A stretch of DNA of 64,000 bases from NCBI GenBank assembly GCA_001797335.1, contig MGPE01000013.1, forward strand, positions 14,853 through 78,852, given 5' to 3'. Below, one piece after another: positions 56,128-64,000 of the stretch (its first letter is position 1; the number at the start of each line of letters is the position of its first letter). The notes below the pieces were generated by a model that was not told the DNA's origin, made no database searches, and worked only from the letters and a program-made list of their open reading frames with translations. Made by a program: the position numbers and the translations under genes. This DNA comes from Deltaproteobacteria bacterium GWA2_38_16. Lineage in GTDB: Bacteria > Bdellovibrionota > JACOXK01 > 2-02-FULL-40-11.

Positions 56128-58398
56128 ATGGAAGAAGCTCAAGTACTTAAACGCATGCAGCGCAAAGAACAACGGCGTCGCAAGCGTGAACGTATTATTA
56201 TTGTCACTTTGTCGCTCTTTTTTGCTGCATTAACCTATGCGGAAATTCACCTGACCTCTTTGGGAGGAAAGCTTCCTTTTATCAGCAGTGTTTTGTTTTT
56301 CGCTCTGATCAATGTAAATATTATTATTATTGGGCTTCTCATTTTTTTAGTTTTTAGAAATGTCATTAAGCTCTTTTGGGAAAGACACTCTCGTATTTTA
56401 GGATCAAAGTTAAAAACCAAATTGGTTGTGGTATTTGTTAGTTTTGCTCTTATTCCTTCAATTCTTTTATTTACGATCTCTGCTTTTTATATAGATAATA
56501 GTTTTGGAAAATGGTTTAGCTTTCAATTAACCAATTCTATCCAAGATGCCTTGGATGTACATAATAACTACTATCAAACGCTACGTGAAAAAGGTTTTCA
56601 TTTTGGAGACAATATCAGTAGTTATTTATTGCAACAAAAGCTCTTAAAGAAAAATCAACGACAGATCTTAGAAATAGCACTTAAAAATTTTCAAAAAGAT
56701 TATGCTCTGGATGCAATAGAAATTTTTTCTAATCTCGAAGGAAAAGGGATTGCCACTCGCAATCCAGATTTTAGACAAAAACCATTTCCACCTTTAGAGC
56801 AATCTTTTTTAAAAGAAGGATTTTTAGGAAGACAAGCTTCTATTGTACAGCATGTCAAAGAGGGAGATTTGGTTCGATGTGTAATGCCTGTGTATGAAGA
56901 TGTTTTAAAGAAAAAAGTTATTGCAGCGTTAGTGATTAGTTCTTATGTCTCTCCACAAATTGTTGAAAAAGTAGCAAAAATTAATTCCACCTATAATGAA
57001 TATAGAGAAGTAAAACCCTTAAAAAAATCTCTAAAAGCCATTTATTTTACTCTGTTACTCCTTATGACCCTTCTTATTATTTTTACAGCGGTATGGTTGG
57101 GATTTCATTTGGCTAGAGAGCTTACCATCCCTATTCAAAGGCTAGTAGAAGGAACCCAGGAAGTAGCACAACGAAATTTGGATGTTCAAATTCAGTATGA
57201 GGGGAAAGATGAGCTTTCAATGCTGGTGCGGTCTTTTAATAAAATGACTCAGGATCTTAAAGGGAATAGCCAGAAACTGGCGTTAGCATATGCAGAGCTT
57301 CAAAAAACAAATACGGAATTAGGAGATAGCAGTCGGTATAGTGAAGCTATTTTAAAAAATATTAAAGCAGGAGTTGTTTCTGTTAATTCCCAAGGAATGA
57401 TTACAACCATTAATAAGGCAGCAGAAGAACTTTTAGGGATTAAGGCTTATAAATATATGGGGACTTCTTATCAAAAAGTATTGCCTTTAGAATATTTAAA
57501 ATTGGTTGAAGAAATGCTTCAAGAATCTCCGGAGGTATCGGAACATACAGTTGGAAGACAAATTAAAATTCAAGTTCAAGGGAAAGATCTTACGTTGTTG
57601 GTGAGCGTTACCATGATGAGAGACGAAGATGGGAAATATTTAGGGATGGTGTTGGTCCTTGATAATTTAACCGATTTGATCAAAGCTCAGCGGGTAGCTG
57701 CTTGGAGAGAAGTGGCTAGACGCATTGCGCATGAAATTAAGAATCCTCTGACTCCTATTAAATTGTCTGCTCAAAGACTTCGTCGAAAATATCTTTCATC
57801 AGCAGATCAGGTGTTTGATGAATGTACGAAAATGATTATTACTCAGGTGGATGAGCTTAAAGAATTGGTTAATGAATTTTCTCAATTTGCAAAGCTTCCA
57901 GAAGCCAATCCTCGTCCGTCTCATCTTCAAGCGATTGTGAAAGAGGCTTTAACCCTCTATCAAGAGGCCCATAAACATATTATTTTTGAGTATGTGGAAC
58001 ATCATCCGATCCCCTTGATGGAGCTTGATCGCGAACAAATGAAACGTGTTTTTATTAATATTTTTGATAATGCAGTTTCTGCCATTTCTGGTAAAGGAAG
58101 AGTAGCTGTAGAGGTTCGATATTATTCGGCTTTACAATTGGTGATCATTGAGATATCCGACTCTGGATCAGGGATTTCAGAAGAGGTTAAATCTCGGTTA
58201 TTTGAGCCTTATTTCTCAACTAAAAAAGAAGGAACAGGTTTGGGACTGTCCATTGTTAGAAAAATTATTTCGGATCATCAAGGATATATTCGGGTGACCA
58301 ATCATAAACCTCAGGGAACTAAATTTATTATTGAACTCCCTATTACGTTGACACAACGAGAACCGTATCATGAAGAGAAACCACATCTTAGTAGTTGA
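56128..58398 (+). CDS. ntrY: Sensor histidine kinase, NtrY type
   Basis: Product of 756 residues. TM helices at about 25-90 and 100-130, a periplasmic or extracytoplasmic sensor part, TM around 310-330, HAMP (ARELTIPIQRLVEGTQEVAQ), PAS (about 410-510), and the kinase core. The H box is RRIAHEIKNPLTPIKLSAQR (phospho-His near 535), the N box NIFDNAVSAI, then DSGSGIS and GTGLGLSIV. The H box with KNPLTPI is typical of NtrY. It overlaps the regulator gene by 29 bases. It probably phosphorylates that protein; the signal is unknown. Confidence 0.92.
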   Translation: MEEAQVLKRMQRKEQRRRKRERIIIVTLSLFFAALTYAEIHLTSLGGKLPFISSVLFFALINVNIIIIGLLIFLVFRNVIKLFWERHSRILGSKLKTKLVVVFVSFALIPSILLFTISAFYIDNSFGKWFSFQLTNSIQDALDVHNNYYQTLREKGFHFGDNISSYLLQQKLLKKNQRQILEIALKNFQKDYALDAIEIFSNLEGKGIATRNPDFRQKPFPPLEQSFLKEGFLGRQASIVQHVKEGDLVRCVMPVYEDVLKKKVIAALVISSYVSPQIVEKVAKINSTYNEYREVKPLKKSLKAIYFTLLLLMTLLIIFTAVWLGFHLARELTIPIQRLVEGTQEVAQRNLDVQIQYEGKDELSMLVRSFNKMTQDLKGNSQKLALAYAELQKTNTELGDSSRYSEAILKNIKAGVVSVNSQGMITTINKAAEELLGIKAYKYMGTSYQKVLPLEYLKLVEEMLQESPEVSEHTVGRQIKIQVQGKDLTLLVSVTMMRDEDGKYLGMVLVLDNLTDLIKAQRVAAWREVARRIAHEIKNPLTPIKLSAQRLRRKYLSSADQVFDECTKMIITQVDELKELVNEFSQFAKLPEANPRPSHLQAIVKEALTLYQEAHKHIIFEYVEHHPIPLMELDREQMKRVFINIFDNAVSAISGKGRVAVEVRYYSALQLVIIEISDSGSGISEEVKSRLFEPYFSTKKEGTGLGLSIVRKIISDHQGYIRVTNHKPQGTKFIIELPITLTQREPYHEEKPHLSS

Positions 58399-59719
58399 CG
58401 ACGAAAAAAGTATTCGTAATGCCCTGCGTGATTTGTTGTCTGATGAGGGCTATCAAGTTTCTGAGGCATCGGATGGAAAGGGAGCGCTTCAGTTTTTAAC
58501 TAAAGAAAGTCCTGATATTATATTTTTAGATATTTGGATGCCTGGGATGGACGGTTTAGAAGTTTTAAAAGAAATAAAAGCAATCGATTCTCATTGCTCA
58601 GTTGTGATGATGTCTGGACACGGGAATATTGAAACAGCCGTTAAAGCGACAAAACTAGGAGCTTTTGATTTTATTGAAAAGCCGTTGTCTATTGATAAGC
58701 TTTTAGTTGTCATCAAAAATATTTTATCAGTTCAAGAACTCCAAGAAGAAAATAAGATGCTTCGTCAAAAAGTAAAGAATCAGTTTGAAATGGTGGTCTT
58801 TGGTTCTTTGATGAAATCTTTGCAAGAGCAGATTCAAGTAGCAGCTCCTACCCATAGTTGGATTTTAATTACGGGTGAAAATGGAACGGGAAAAGAATTA
58901 GTGGCAAGACAGATTCATGAACAAAGCTTGAGACAGAAAGAACCTTTTATTGAGGTTAATTGTGCTGCCATCCCAGAAGAACTTATTGAGTCGGAACTCT
59001 TTGGGCATGAAAAAGGAGCTTTTACAGGAGCCACAACCTCTAAAAAAGGAAAATTTGAGTTAGCAAATGGGGGGACATTATTTTTAGATGAAATTGGAGA
59101 TATGAGCTTAAAGACACAGGCTAAAATTTTACGGGTGTTGCAAGAACAAAAATTTGAGCGTGTAGGGGGAGCGGTAACTTTTAAAGTGGATGTGAGGGTG
59201 CTTGGGGCCACGAATAAAAACCTTCAAGAAGAAATTAAAGAAGGACATTTTCGAGAAGATTTATATTATCGACTGAATGTAATTCCCATCCATGTGCCAC
59301 CGTTAAGAGAACGAAGAGAAGATATTCTTTATTTGGTAAATTATTTTTTGCAGCAAATTGCTCAGGAAAATGGTAAGAAAATAAAACATATTTCTAACGA
59401 GGCTCTTGAAATTTTACAAAACTATGATTGGCCTGGGAATGTACGAGAACTCAAAAATATTATTGAAAGAGTATTTATTATGACACCATCACAAATTATT
59501 GAATGTGAAGATATTCCTACTTCTATTCGAGAATATGAAGGAGAAGTCCCTGTTCTGCCTCAGGATGATCTTCGCCATGCTCGAATGAAATTTGAAAAAG
59601 AATATATTTTTAAAAAATTAAAAGAATATGAAGGCAACGTTTCTAAAACAGCTAAAGCCATTGGAATGGAACGTACGAATCTTCATCGAAAAATAAAACA
59701 ATATCAAATTGAGATCTAA
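58370..59719 (+). CDS. ntrX: Sigma-54-dependent response regulator, NtrC/NtrX type
   Basis: Activator of 449 residues. Receiver with Asp54 (FLDIWMPGMDG), AAA+ domain with Walker A GENGTGKE, the sigma-54 contact loop GAFTGAT in FGHEKGAFTGATTSKKGK, Walker B LFLDEIGD, and a C-terminal Fis-type helix-turn-helix (VSKTAKAIGMERTNLHRKIKQ). The intact GAFTGA means it can act on sigma-54 promoters, several of which are seen in this window. ntrX fits its pairing with ntrY, but NtrC cannot be excluded. rpoN itself is not in the window. Confidence 0.92.
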   Translation: MKRNHILVVDDEKSIRNALRDLLSDEGYQVSEASDGKGALQFLTKESPDIIFLDIWMPGMDGLEVLKEIKAIDSHCSVVMMSGHGNIETAVKATKLGAFDFIEKPLSIDKLLVVIKNILSVQELQEENKMLRQKVKNQFEMVVFGSLMKSLQEQIQVAAPTHSWILITGENGTGKELVARQIHEQSLRQKEPFIEVNCAAIPEELIESELFGHEKGAFTGATTSKKGKFELANGGTLFLDEIGDMSLKTQAKILRVLQEQKFERVGGAVTFKVDVRVLGATNKNLQEEIKEGHFREDLYYRLNVIPIHVPPLRERREDILYLVNYFLQQIAQENGKKIKHISNEALEILQNYDWPGNVRELKNIIERVFIMTPSQIIECEDIPTSIREYEGEVPVLPQDDLRHARMKFEKEYIFKKLKEYEGNVSKTAKAIGMERTNLHRKIKQYQIEI

Positions 59720-59721
59720 CA

Positions 59722-60783
59722 ATGCCGAGCCAGAAAAAAATAACATTAGGAAATGTAGAAATTGGTGGAGGTGCGCCCGTTGTCATTCAGTCAATGACGA
59801 TGTCTCCTACCTATGATGTTCAAAAAACAGTTCAAGAAATTAAAGGATTAGAAGAAGTTGGATGTGAAATTATCCGAGTGAGTGTGCCAGATAAAAAATC
59901 AGCTGAAGCTCTTCCTCATATTTTAAAGCAAATTTCTATTCCTCTCATTGCCGATATTCATTTTGATTATCGGATGGCTTTTCTTTCGATCGATGCGGGG
60001 GTTCAGGGAATTCGAATTAATCCTGGCAATATTGGTTCCTTTGAAAGAACCAAAGAAATTATTCAAAAAGCCAAACAAAAAAATGTGGCTATCCGAATTG
60101 GAGTGAATGGGGGATCTTTAGAAAAAGACTTGTTAGATAAATATGGGTATCCAACGACAGAAGCCTTGGTTGAAAGTGCAGTTCGGTATGTGGAACTTTT
60201 TGAAAAAGAAAATTTTACTAATTTTAAAATTTCTATGAAATCGTCAGATGTGAAAACGACCATTGAAGGATATCGGAAATTGTCTCAAGTGGTCGACTAC
60301 CCTCTTCATTTAGGTGTTACCGAAGCAGGGCCTGCTTTTAGTGGATCTATCAAATCTGCGGTGGCGTTTGGAGCGCTCCTTGCTGATGGAATTGGAGATA
60401 CTATCCGTGTTTCTTTAACAGCGGATAGTCGAGAAGAAATTAAAACGGCTAAAGAAATTTTAAAGTCATTAGGCTTAAGAACTTTTGGGGCAGAAATTAT
60501 TTCTTGCCCTTCTTGTGCTCGGGCTGAGATTGATGTGGTTGCCCTTGCTAATAAAGTTGAAAAAGCAGTGGCTCATGTGAAAAAACCTCTAAAGATTGCT
60601 GTGATGGGGTGTGCAGTGAATGGTCCCGGAGAAGCCAGAGAGGCGCATGTGGGAATTGCAGGAGGGAAAAAGGAAGGGCTTTTATATTTAGATGGGAAAA
60701 CCATTCAAAAAGTTTCTGAAAGTAAACTATTTGAAACACTGATGGACCAAATTCAAACGTTGGAGAATAATAAAACGCCATGA
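59722..60783 (+). CDS. ispG: 4-hydroxy-3-methylbut-2-en-1-yl diphosphate synthase IspG
   Basis: Iron-sulfur enzyme of the MEP isoprenoid pathway, 353 residues, the short bacterial form. N-terminal TIM barrel (PVVIQSMTMSPTYDV, IADIHFDYRMA, GIRINPGNIGS) and C-terminal cluster domain with SCPSCARAEIDV and MGCAVNGPGEA, whose Cys bind the [4Fe-4S]. It starts 2 bases after ntrX and overlaps proS by 4 bases. Confidence 0.95.
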   Translation: MPSQKKITLGNVEIGGGAPVVIQSMTMSPTYDVQKTVQEIKGLEEVGCEIIRVSVPDKKSAEALPHILKQISIPLIADIHFDYRMAFLSIDAGVQGIRINPGNIGSFERTKEIIQKAKQKNVAIRIGVNGGSLEKDLLDKYGYPTTEALVESAVRYVELFEKENFTNFKISMKSSDVKTTIEGYRKLSQVVDYPLHLGVTEAGPAFSGSIKSAVAFGALLADGIGDTIRVSLTADSREEIKTAKEILKSLGLRTFGAEIISCPSCARAEIDVVALANKVEKAVAHVKKPLKIAVMGCAVNGPGEAREAHVGIAGGKKEGLLYLDGKTIQKVSESKLFETLMDQIQTLENNKTP

Positions 60784-62069
60784 AACTTTCGCACTATTTT
60801 ATACCTACTCTGCGTGATGTGCCTTCTGAAGCCGAAGTAATTTCTCATCAATTGATGCTTCGTGCGGGCATGATTAAGAAGGTTGCTGCTGGGATTTTTA
60901 GTTATTTACCTTTGGGATTAAGAGTTCTTAAAAAAGTGGAAAATATTATTCGAGAAGAAATGAATCGTGCAGGGGCTCATGAACTTTTAATGCCCATGCT
61001 TCAACCTGCCGAATTATGGGAAGAAAGTGGTCGATGGAAAGCCATGGGTAAAGAAATGGCACGGCTGAAAGATCGCCATGATCGAGATTTTTGTTTGGGG
61101 CCCACACATGAAGAAGTGATTACAGATATTGCTAGAAATTTCCTTCAGTCTTATCGACAGCTGCCGGTAACTCTTTATCAAATACAAACGAAGTTTCGAG
61201 ATGAAGTCCGTCCCAGATTTGGTCTTATGCGGGGTAGAGAATTTTTGATGAAAGATGCCTATAGTTTTCATGAAACCTCTGAAGGATCTCTCAAAGAATA
61301 TCAAAATATGTATCAAGCGTATGTTCGTATTTTTAGCCGGTGTGGATTGGCATTTAGATCTGTGGAAGCAGATACGGGAAATATTGGGGGATCGACCTCT
61401 CACGAATTTCATGTATTAGCAAAATCAGGTGAAGATGAAATTTTGTCTTGCGATCAGTGTCAGTATTCAGCCAATTCAAATCTCATTCAGAAAAAACAAG
61501 ATGATGTGTGTATTAAATGTAAAAAAGGAAAATTTCAATCTTATCGAGGGATTGAAGTAGGGCATATTTTTTATCTTGGGAATAAATATAGTCAGTCGAT
61601 GAAGGCCTCTTTCTTAAATGAAGAAGGGAAGTCTGTGTATTTTGAAATGGGATGTTATGGCATTGGAGTGGGAAGAACAGCTGCCGCTGCAATTGAACAA
61701 AATAATGATAAAGATGGAATTGTTTGGCCCATTTCACTAGCACCTTTTCAAGTGGCCCTGGTTCCTTTGGATATTTCTGATTCGAAAGTAAAAACAGTGA
61801 CTCATGCTTTATATGAAGGGTTAAAAAAAGAAAATATTGAAGTTTTAGAACATGACAAAGATGAGCGAGCAGGAGTTAAATTTAAGGATATTGATTTAAT
61901 AGGCATTCCGATTCGTGTGACTCTGGGAATGCGGGGATTGGCCCAAAATAAAGTGGGAATAAAGTTGAGGAATGAAAAAGAAGAAAAAATGGTTGATGTG
62001 GATCAAGCCCTCCATAACATCATAGAAACTCGAAATGAACTTTTCAGAAAAATTAATCCTAGCACTTGA
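60780..62069 (+). CDS. proS: Prolyl-tRNA synthetase, short form without the INS editing domain
   Basis: Class II synthetase of 429 residues. Motif regions: RAGMIKKVAAGIFSYLPLGLRVLKK, FRDEVRPRFGLMRGREFLMKDAYSF, and GCYGIGVGRTAAAAIE (motif 3). The sequence passes from EFHVLAKSGEDEI to GIEVGHIFYLGNKYS through only about 35 residues that contain two CxxC pairs. The bacterial-type enzyme has an insertion of roughly 180 residues here that clears Ala-tRNAPro. Editing in trans, or none, is implied. It overlaps ispG by 4 and pyrF by 35 bases. Confidence 0.93.
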   Translation: MKLSHYFIPTLRDVPSEAEVISHQLMLRAGMIKKVAAGIFSYLPLGLRVLKKVENIIREEMNRAGAHELLMPMLQPAELWEESGRWKAMGKEMARLKDRHDRDFCLGPTHEEVITDIARNFLQSYRQLPVTLYQIQTKFRDEVRPRFGLMRGREFLMKDAYSFHETSEGSLKEYQNMYQAYVRIFSRCGLAFRSVEADTGNIGGSTSHEFHVLAKSGEDEILSCDQCQYSANSNLIQKKQDDVCIKCKKGKFQSYRGIEVGHIFYLGNKYSQSMKASFLNEEGKSVYFEMGCYGIGVGRTAAAAIEQNNDKDGIVWPISLAPFQVALVPLDISDSKVKTVTHALYEGLKKENIEVLEHDKDERAGVKFKDIDLIGIPIRVTLGMRGLAQNKVGIKLRNEKEEKMVDVDQALHNIIETRNELFRKINPST

Positions 62070-62706
62070 TTTTGAAAATGCCCCGGAAGCAATACGATGG
62101 GTAGAGATGTGTTTGCCTTTTGTTAAAACCTTTAAAGTAGGGCTAGGGCTTTTTACGCAGGAAGGTCCTTCTATTGTTCGAGAAATTCAAAATCGGGGAG
62201 GAAAAGTTTTTTTAGATCTAAAATTTCATGATATTCCCAATACCGTTCGTCATGCGTGTGAGGCGGTCCGTTCCTTAAATGTTTTTATGTTAAATGTGCA
62301 CTGTATCGGCGGAGTGGAAATGATGAAAAGAGCCAGTGAGGTTTTTAAAACGATGCCCTCTAAACCTCTTTTGATAGGGGTTACGATTTTAACCAGTCTT
62401 CCTTCTTCTGAAAAAAGGGTGCTCGATCTAGGCAATCAGGCCAAAGAAGCAGGGTTGGATGGAGTCGTATGTTCAGTAAAAGAGGTAAAAAGTATTAAAT
62501 CAAAATGTGGAAAAACATTCATAACGGTGACTCCCGGTATTCGATTGGAAGAATCTTCTGTGAAAAACGATGATCAAAAAAGATCATCTACTATTCAAGA
62601 AGCCTTAGCTTCAGACAGTGATTTTTTAGTATTAGGACGTTCTCTTTTTCAAAGCAAAGATCCTTTGAAATTTTTAAAAAATACCATCGAAAAATTTTCA
62701 TTATGA
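62035..62706 (+). CDS. pyrF: Orotidine 5'-phosphate decarboxylase
   Basis: Last step of UMP synthesis, 223 residues. The catalytic Asp-Lys-x-x-Asp set is in FLDLKFHDIPNTV, with the N-terminal LILALDFENAPEAI and the phosphate-binding end VTPGIRLEES and LVLGRSLF. It starts inside the end of proS (35-base overlap) and overlaps rlmB by 4 bases. Confidence 0.95.
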   Translation: MNFSEKLILALDFENAPEAIRWVEMCLPFVKTFKVGLGLFTQEGPSIVREIQNRGGKVFLDLKFHDIPNTVRHACEAVRSLNVFMLNVHCIGGVEMMKRASEVFKTMPSKPLLIGVTILTSLPSSEKRVLDLGNQAKEAGLDGVVCSVKEVKSIKSKCGKTFITVTPGIRLEESSVKNDDQKRSSTIQEALASDSDFLVLGRSLFQSKDPLKFLKNTIEKFSL

Positions 62707-63467
62707 ATCAGTTTATTTTTGGTATTCATGCTGTTTGTGAGACGTTAAAATTAAGGCCCAAAGATGTTGCGCACATTATTATTATTAAAGAACGTCTTTC
62801 TTCTTTAGTAGAAATTGTTCGATTGGCTGAAAAAAATCAGGTGCCGATTTCATCTTATAAAAAAGAAGAGTGGATGAAATGGGTGCAAAGGCAGGTGTCT
62901 CATTTTAAAGAAGAGATGAGTCATCAAGGTATTGTGGCACAAGTAAAGTCACAAAAAGCGATTTCTTTGGAAGAAGTTTTAGATCATCTAAAAGAAAAAA
63001 ATGAGCTAGGATTGATTTTGGTATTGGATGAAATTACGGATCCACAAAATTTAGGAGCTCTCATTCGAACGGCCGCCTGTGCCAAAGCACACGCAGTCGT
63101 TATTCCTGAGCGAGGAGCTGCCCAAGTAACATCGGTTGTGACAAAAGTTGCGCAAGGAGGAGTAGAACATGTGGTGGTCTGTGGAGTTTCTAATATTAAT
63201 TATGCTTTAGAAAAATTAAAGAATCGTGGATTTTGGGTAATGGGATTGGATGCAAAAGCCGAAGTCTCTCTTTTTGATATGGATGCCCATCAATCCTTGG
63301 CCTTGGTAATTGGAAATGAAGAAAGTGGTCTTAGGCGTCTTGTTCGAGAGAAATGTGATCTTTTGGTGAAAATTCCCATGCCGGGAGCCATGGACTCTTT
63401 AAATGCTTCTACGGCTGGAGGGATTGCTCTTTTTGAAGTTGTTCGAAAACGTCTAAAAAAATCTTGA
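62703..63467 (+). CDS. rlmB: 23S rRNA 2'-O-methyltransferase RlmB (SpoU/TrmH family)
   Basis: SPOUT methyltransferase of 254 residues, probably acting on G2251 of 23S rRNA. It has the N-terminal substrate-binding domain (QFIFGIHAVCETLKLRP) and knot motifs LDEITDPQNLGALIRTAACA, LVIGNEESGLRRLV and IPMPGAMDSLNASTAGGIALFE. Last gene of the lpxC operon. Its TGA stop forms part of the -35 of the next promoter. Confidence 0.9.
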   Translation: MNQFIFGIHAVCETLKLRPKDVAHIIIIKERLSSLVEIVRLAEKNQVPISSYKKEEWMKWVQRQVSHFKEEMSHQGIVAQVKSQKAISLEEVLDHLKEKNELGLILVLDEITDPQNLGALIRTAACAKAHAVVIPERGAAQVTSVVTKVAQGGVEHVVVCGVSNINYALEKLKNRGFWVMGLDAKAEVSLFDMDAHQSLALVIGNEESGLRRLVREKCDLLVKIPMPGAMDSLNASTAGGIALFEVVRKRLKKS

Positions 63468-63492
63468 TTTTTATTTGTGAAATTAATATCTT
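63464..63492 (+). promoter_or_regulatory. Sigma-70 promoter candidate for the tRNA-tuf cluster
   Basis: TTGATT (63464-63469), 17 bases, TATCTT (63487-63492), about 68 bases before the first tRNA. Confidence 0.45.
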
Positions 63493-63534
63493 AACAAAGT
63501 TTATCTAAAATTTTTTGGAGAAGTGTGTAAAAGT

Positions 63535-63550
63535 GCTGGCGTAGATCAGC
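63535..63550 (+). repeat. Partial copy of the tRNA-Thr 5' end
   Basis: GCTGGCGTAGATCAGC differs by two bases from GCTGGCGTAGCTCAGT at the start of the tRNA-Thr gene (63561-63576), 26 bases away. No tRNA body follows it. Confidence 0.7.
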
Positions 63551-63560
63551 AAAAATTTTT

Positions 63561-63633
63561 GCTGGCGTAGCTCAGTTGGTAGAGCAGCTGATTTGTAATC
63601 AGCAGGTCGCGGGTTCGAATCCCATCGCCAGCT
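63561..63633 (+). tRNA. tRNA-Thr, anticodon TGT
   Basis: Acceptor GCTGGCG/CGCCAGC, anticodon loop TTTGTAA in CTGAT...ATCAG, T arm CGGG TTCGAAT CCC(A). CCA not encoded. First of four tRNAs before tuf. Confidence 0.94.
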
Positions 63634-63636
63634 CGG

Positions 63637-63719
63637 GGAGAGGTACCCAAGCGGCCAAAGGGATCAGACTGTAAATCTGACGGCGCAAGCCTTCGGAGGT
63701 TCGAATCCTCCCCTCTCCA
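63637..63719 (+). tRNA. tRNA-Tyr, anticodon GTA
   Basis: Long variable arm (class II), acceptor GGAGAGG/CCTCTCC, anticodon loop CTGTAAA in CAGA...TCTG. CCA not encoded. Three bases after tRNA-Thr. Confidence 0.94.
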
Positions 63720-63736
63720 AATAAAAGGTTTAATGA

Positions 63737-63812
63737 GCGGGAGTAGCTCAGTTGGTAGAGCATCAGCCTTCCAAGCTGAGGGTCGCGGGTTCGAACCCCG
63801 TTTCCCGCTCCA
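63737..63812 (+). tRNA. tRNA-Gly, anticodon TCC
   Basis: Acceptor GCGGGAG/TTCCCGC, anticodon loop CTTCCAA in CAGC...GCTG, T arm GCGGG TTCGAAC CCCGT. CCA is encoded (63810-63812). Confidence 0.94.
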
Positions 63813-63826
63813 AAAATGGGTGTATT

Positions 63827-63899
63827 GCCCACGTAGCTCAGTTGGCAGAGCACTTCCTTGGTAAGGAAGAGGTGACCGGTTCGATCCCGGTCGTGGGCT
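63827..63899 (+). tRNA. tRNA-Thr, anticodon GGT
   Basis: Acceptor GCCCACG/CGTGGGC, anticodon loop TTGGTAA in CTTCC...GGAAG, T arm CCGG TTCGATC CCGG. CCA not encoded. Last tRNA before tuf. Confidence 0.94.
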
Positions 63900-63908
63900 T
63901 GGATGTGA

Positions 63909-64000
<92 letters not shown>

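Overview
The window is a low-GC stretch of the chromosome of a Gram-negative bacterium. It has LpxC for lipid A, an outer-membrane barrel protein, periplasmic and lipoproteins, and RpoD with a large insert between regions 1.2 and 2. It also has an NtrY/NtrC-type sigma-54 pair and a thrU-tyrU-glyT-thrT-tuf tRNA cluster. The overall gene content suggests a deltaproteobacterium-like lineage (broad sense, perhaps an uncultured one). This placement is inferred from content and remembered gene order. The 16S gene at 43179-44733 would settle it.

Layout. 1-10143: the tail of a DUF4143 ATPase, then rho, rpmE, prfA, prmC, murA, a HIT protein and the macromolecular synthesis operon rpsU-yqeY-dnaG-rpoD. 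10176-11832: tRNA-CAT, a zinc-ribbon protein, an RNase HI-like protein and the RNase P RNA. 11831-14923 (minus): an operon for a propeller-like envelope protein, a HAMP membrane protein, a coiled-coil protein and an outer-membrane barrel. 14924-15763: a gene-free region that is not empty. It holds a dispersed repeat, a perfect sigma-54 promoter followed by a small-RNA-like unit with a strong terminator, a second structured repeat, and a sigma-54-like promoter facing two paralogous lipoproteins (15764-18000). 18004-22973 (minus): an oligopeptide importer with two binding proteins and two permeases but no ATPase. 23188-31484: TusA-like, PHP, ald, a pseudo-receiver coiled-coil protein, smc and ftsY. 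31434-37011: a subtilase and two more HAMP membrane-protein loci. 37116-39983: zapA, fau, a YmdB-like phosphoesterase and tyrS. 40007-41603 (minus): ECF sigma, anti-sigma and a periplasmic Spy-like protein. 41802-48300: tRNA-Ala, a GT87-like gene, and the 16S-tRNAIle-23S-5S operon with its promoter, boxA elements, processing stems and terminator. 48311-54890: a C45 acyltransferase-TPR protein, a 5'-nucleotidase, a small secreted protein and yebC-ruvC-ruvA-ruvB. 55153-63467: lpxC-ntrY-ntrX-ispG-proS-pyrF-rlmB. 63561-64000: four tRNAs and the start of tuf.

Main signals. The window encodes both a sigma-54 activator (58370-59719) and sequences that look like its targets. Perfect or good -24/-12 elements lie before lpxC, before a putative sRNA of about 117 nt, and before the lipoprotein pair. 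This suggests an envelope-related sigma-54 regulon: lipid A synthesis, lipoproteins and an sRNA. Several families of palindromic repeats are scattered through the window. Some have entered genes: one extends the PrmC C-terminus, one supplies the tyrS stop codon, and one is read in frame inside the pseudo-receiver protein. The rest of the window is mostly housekeeping genes in compact, often overlapping operons.
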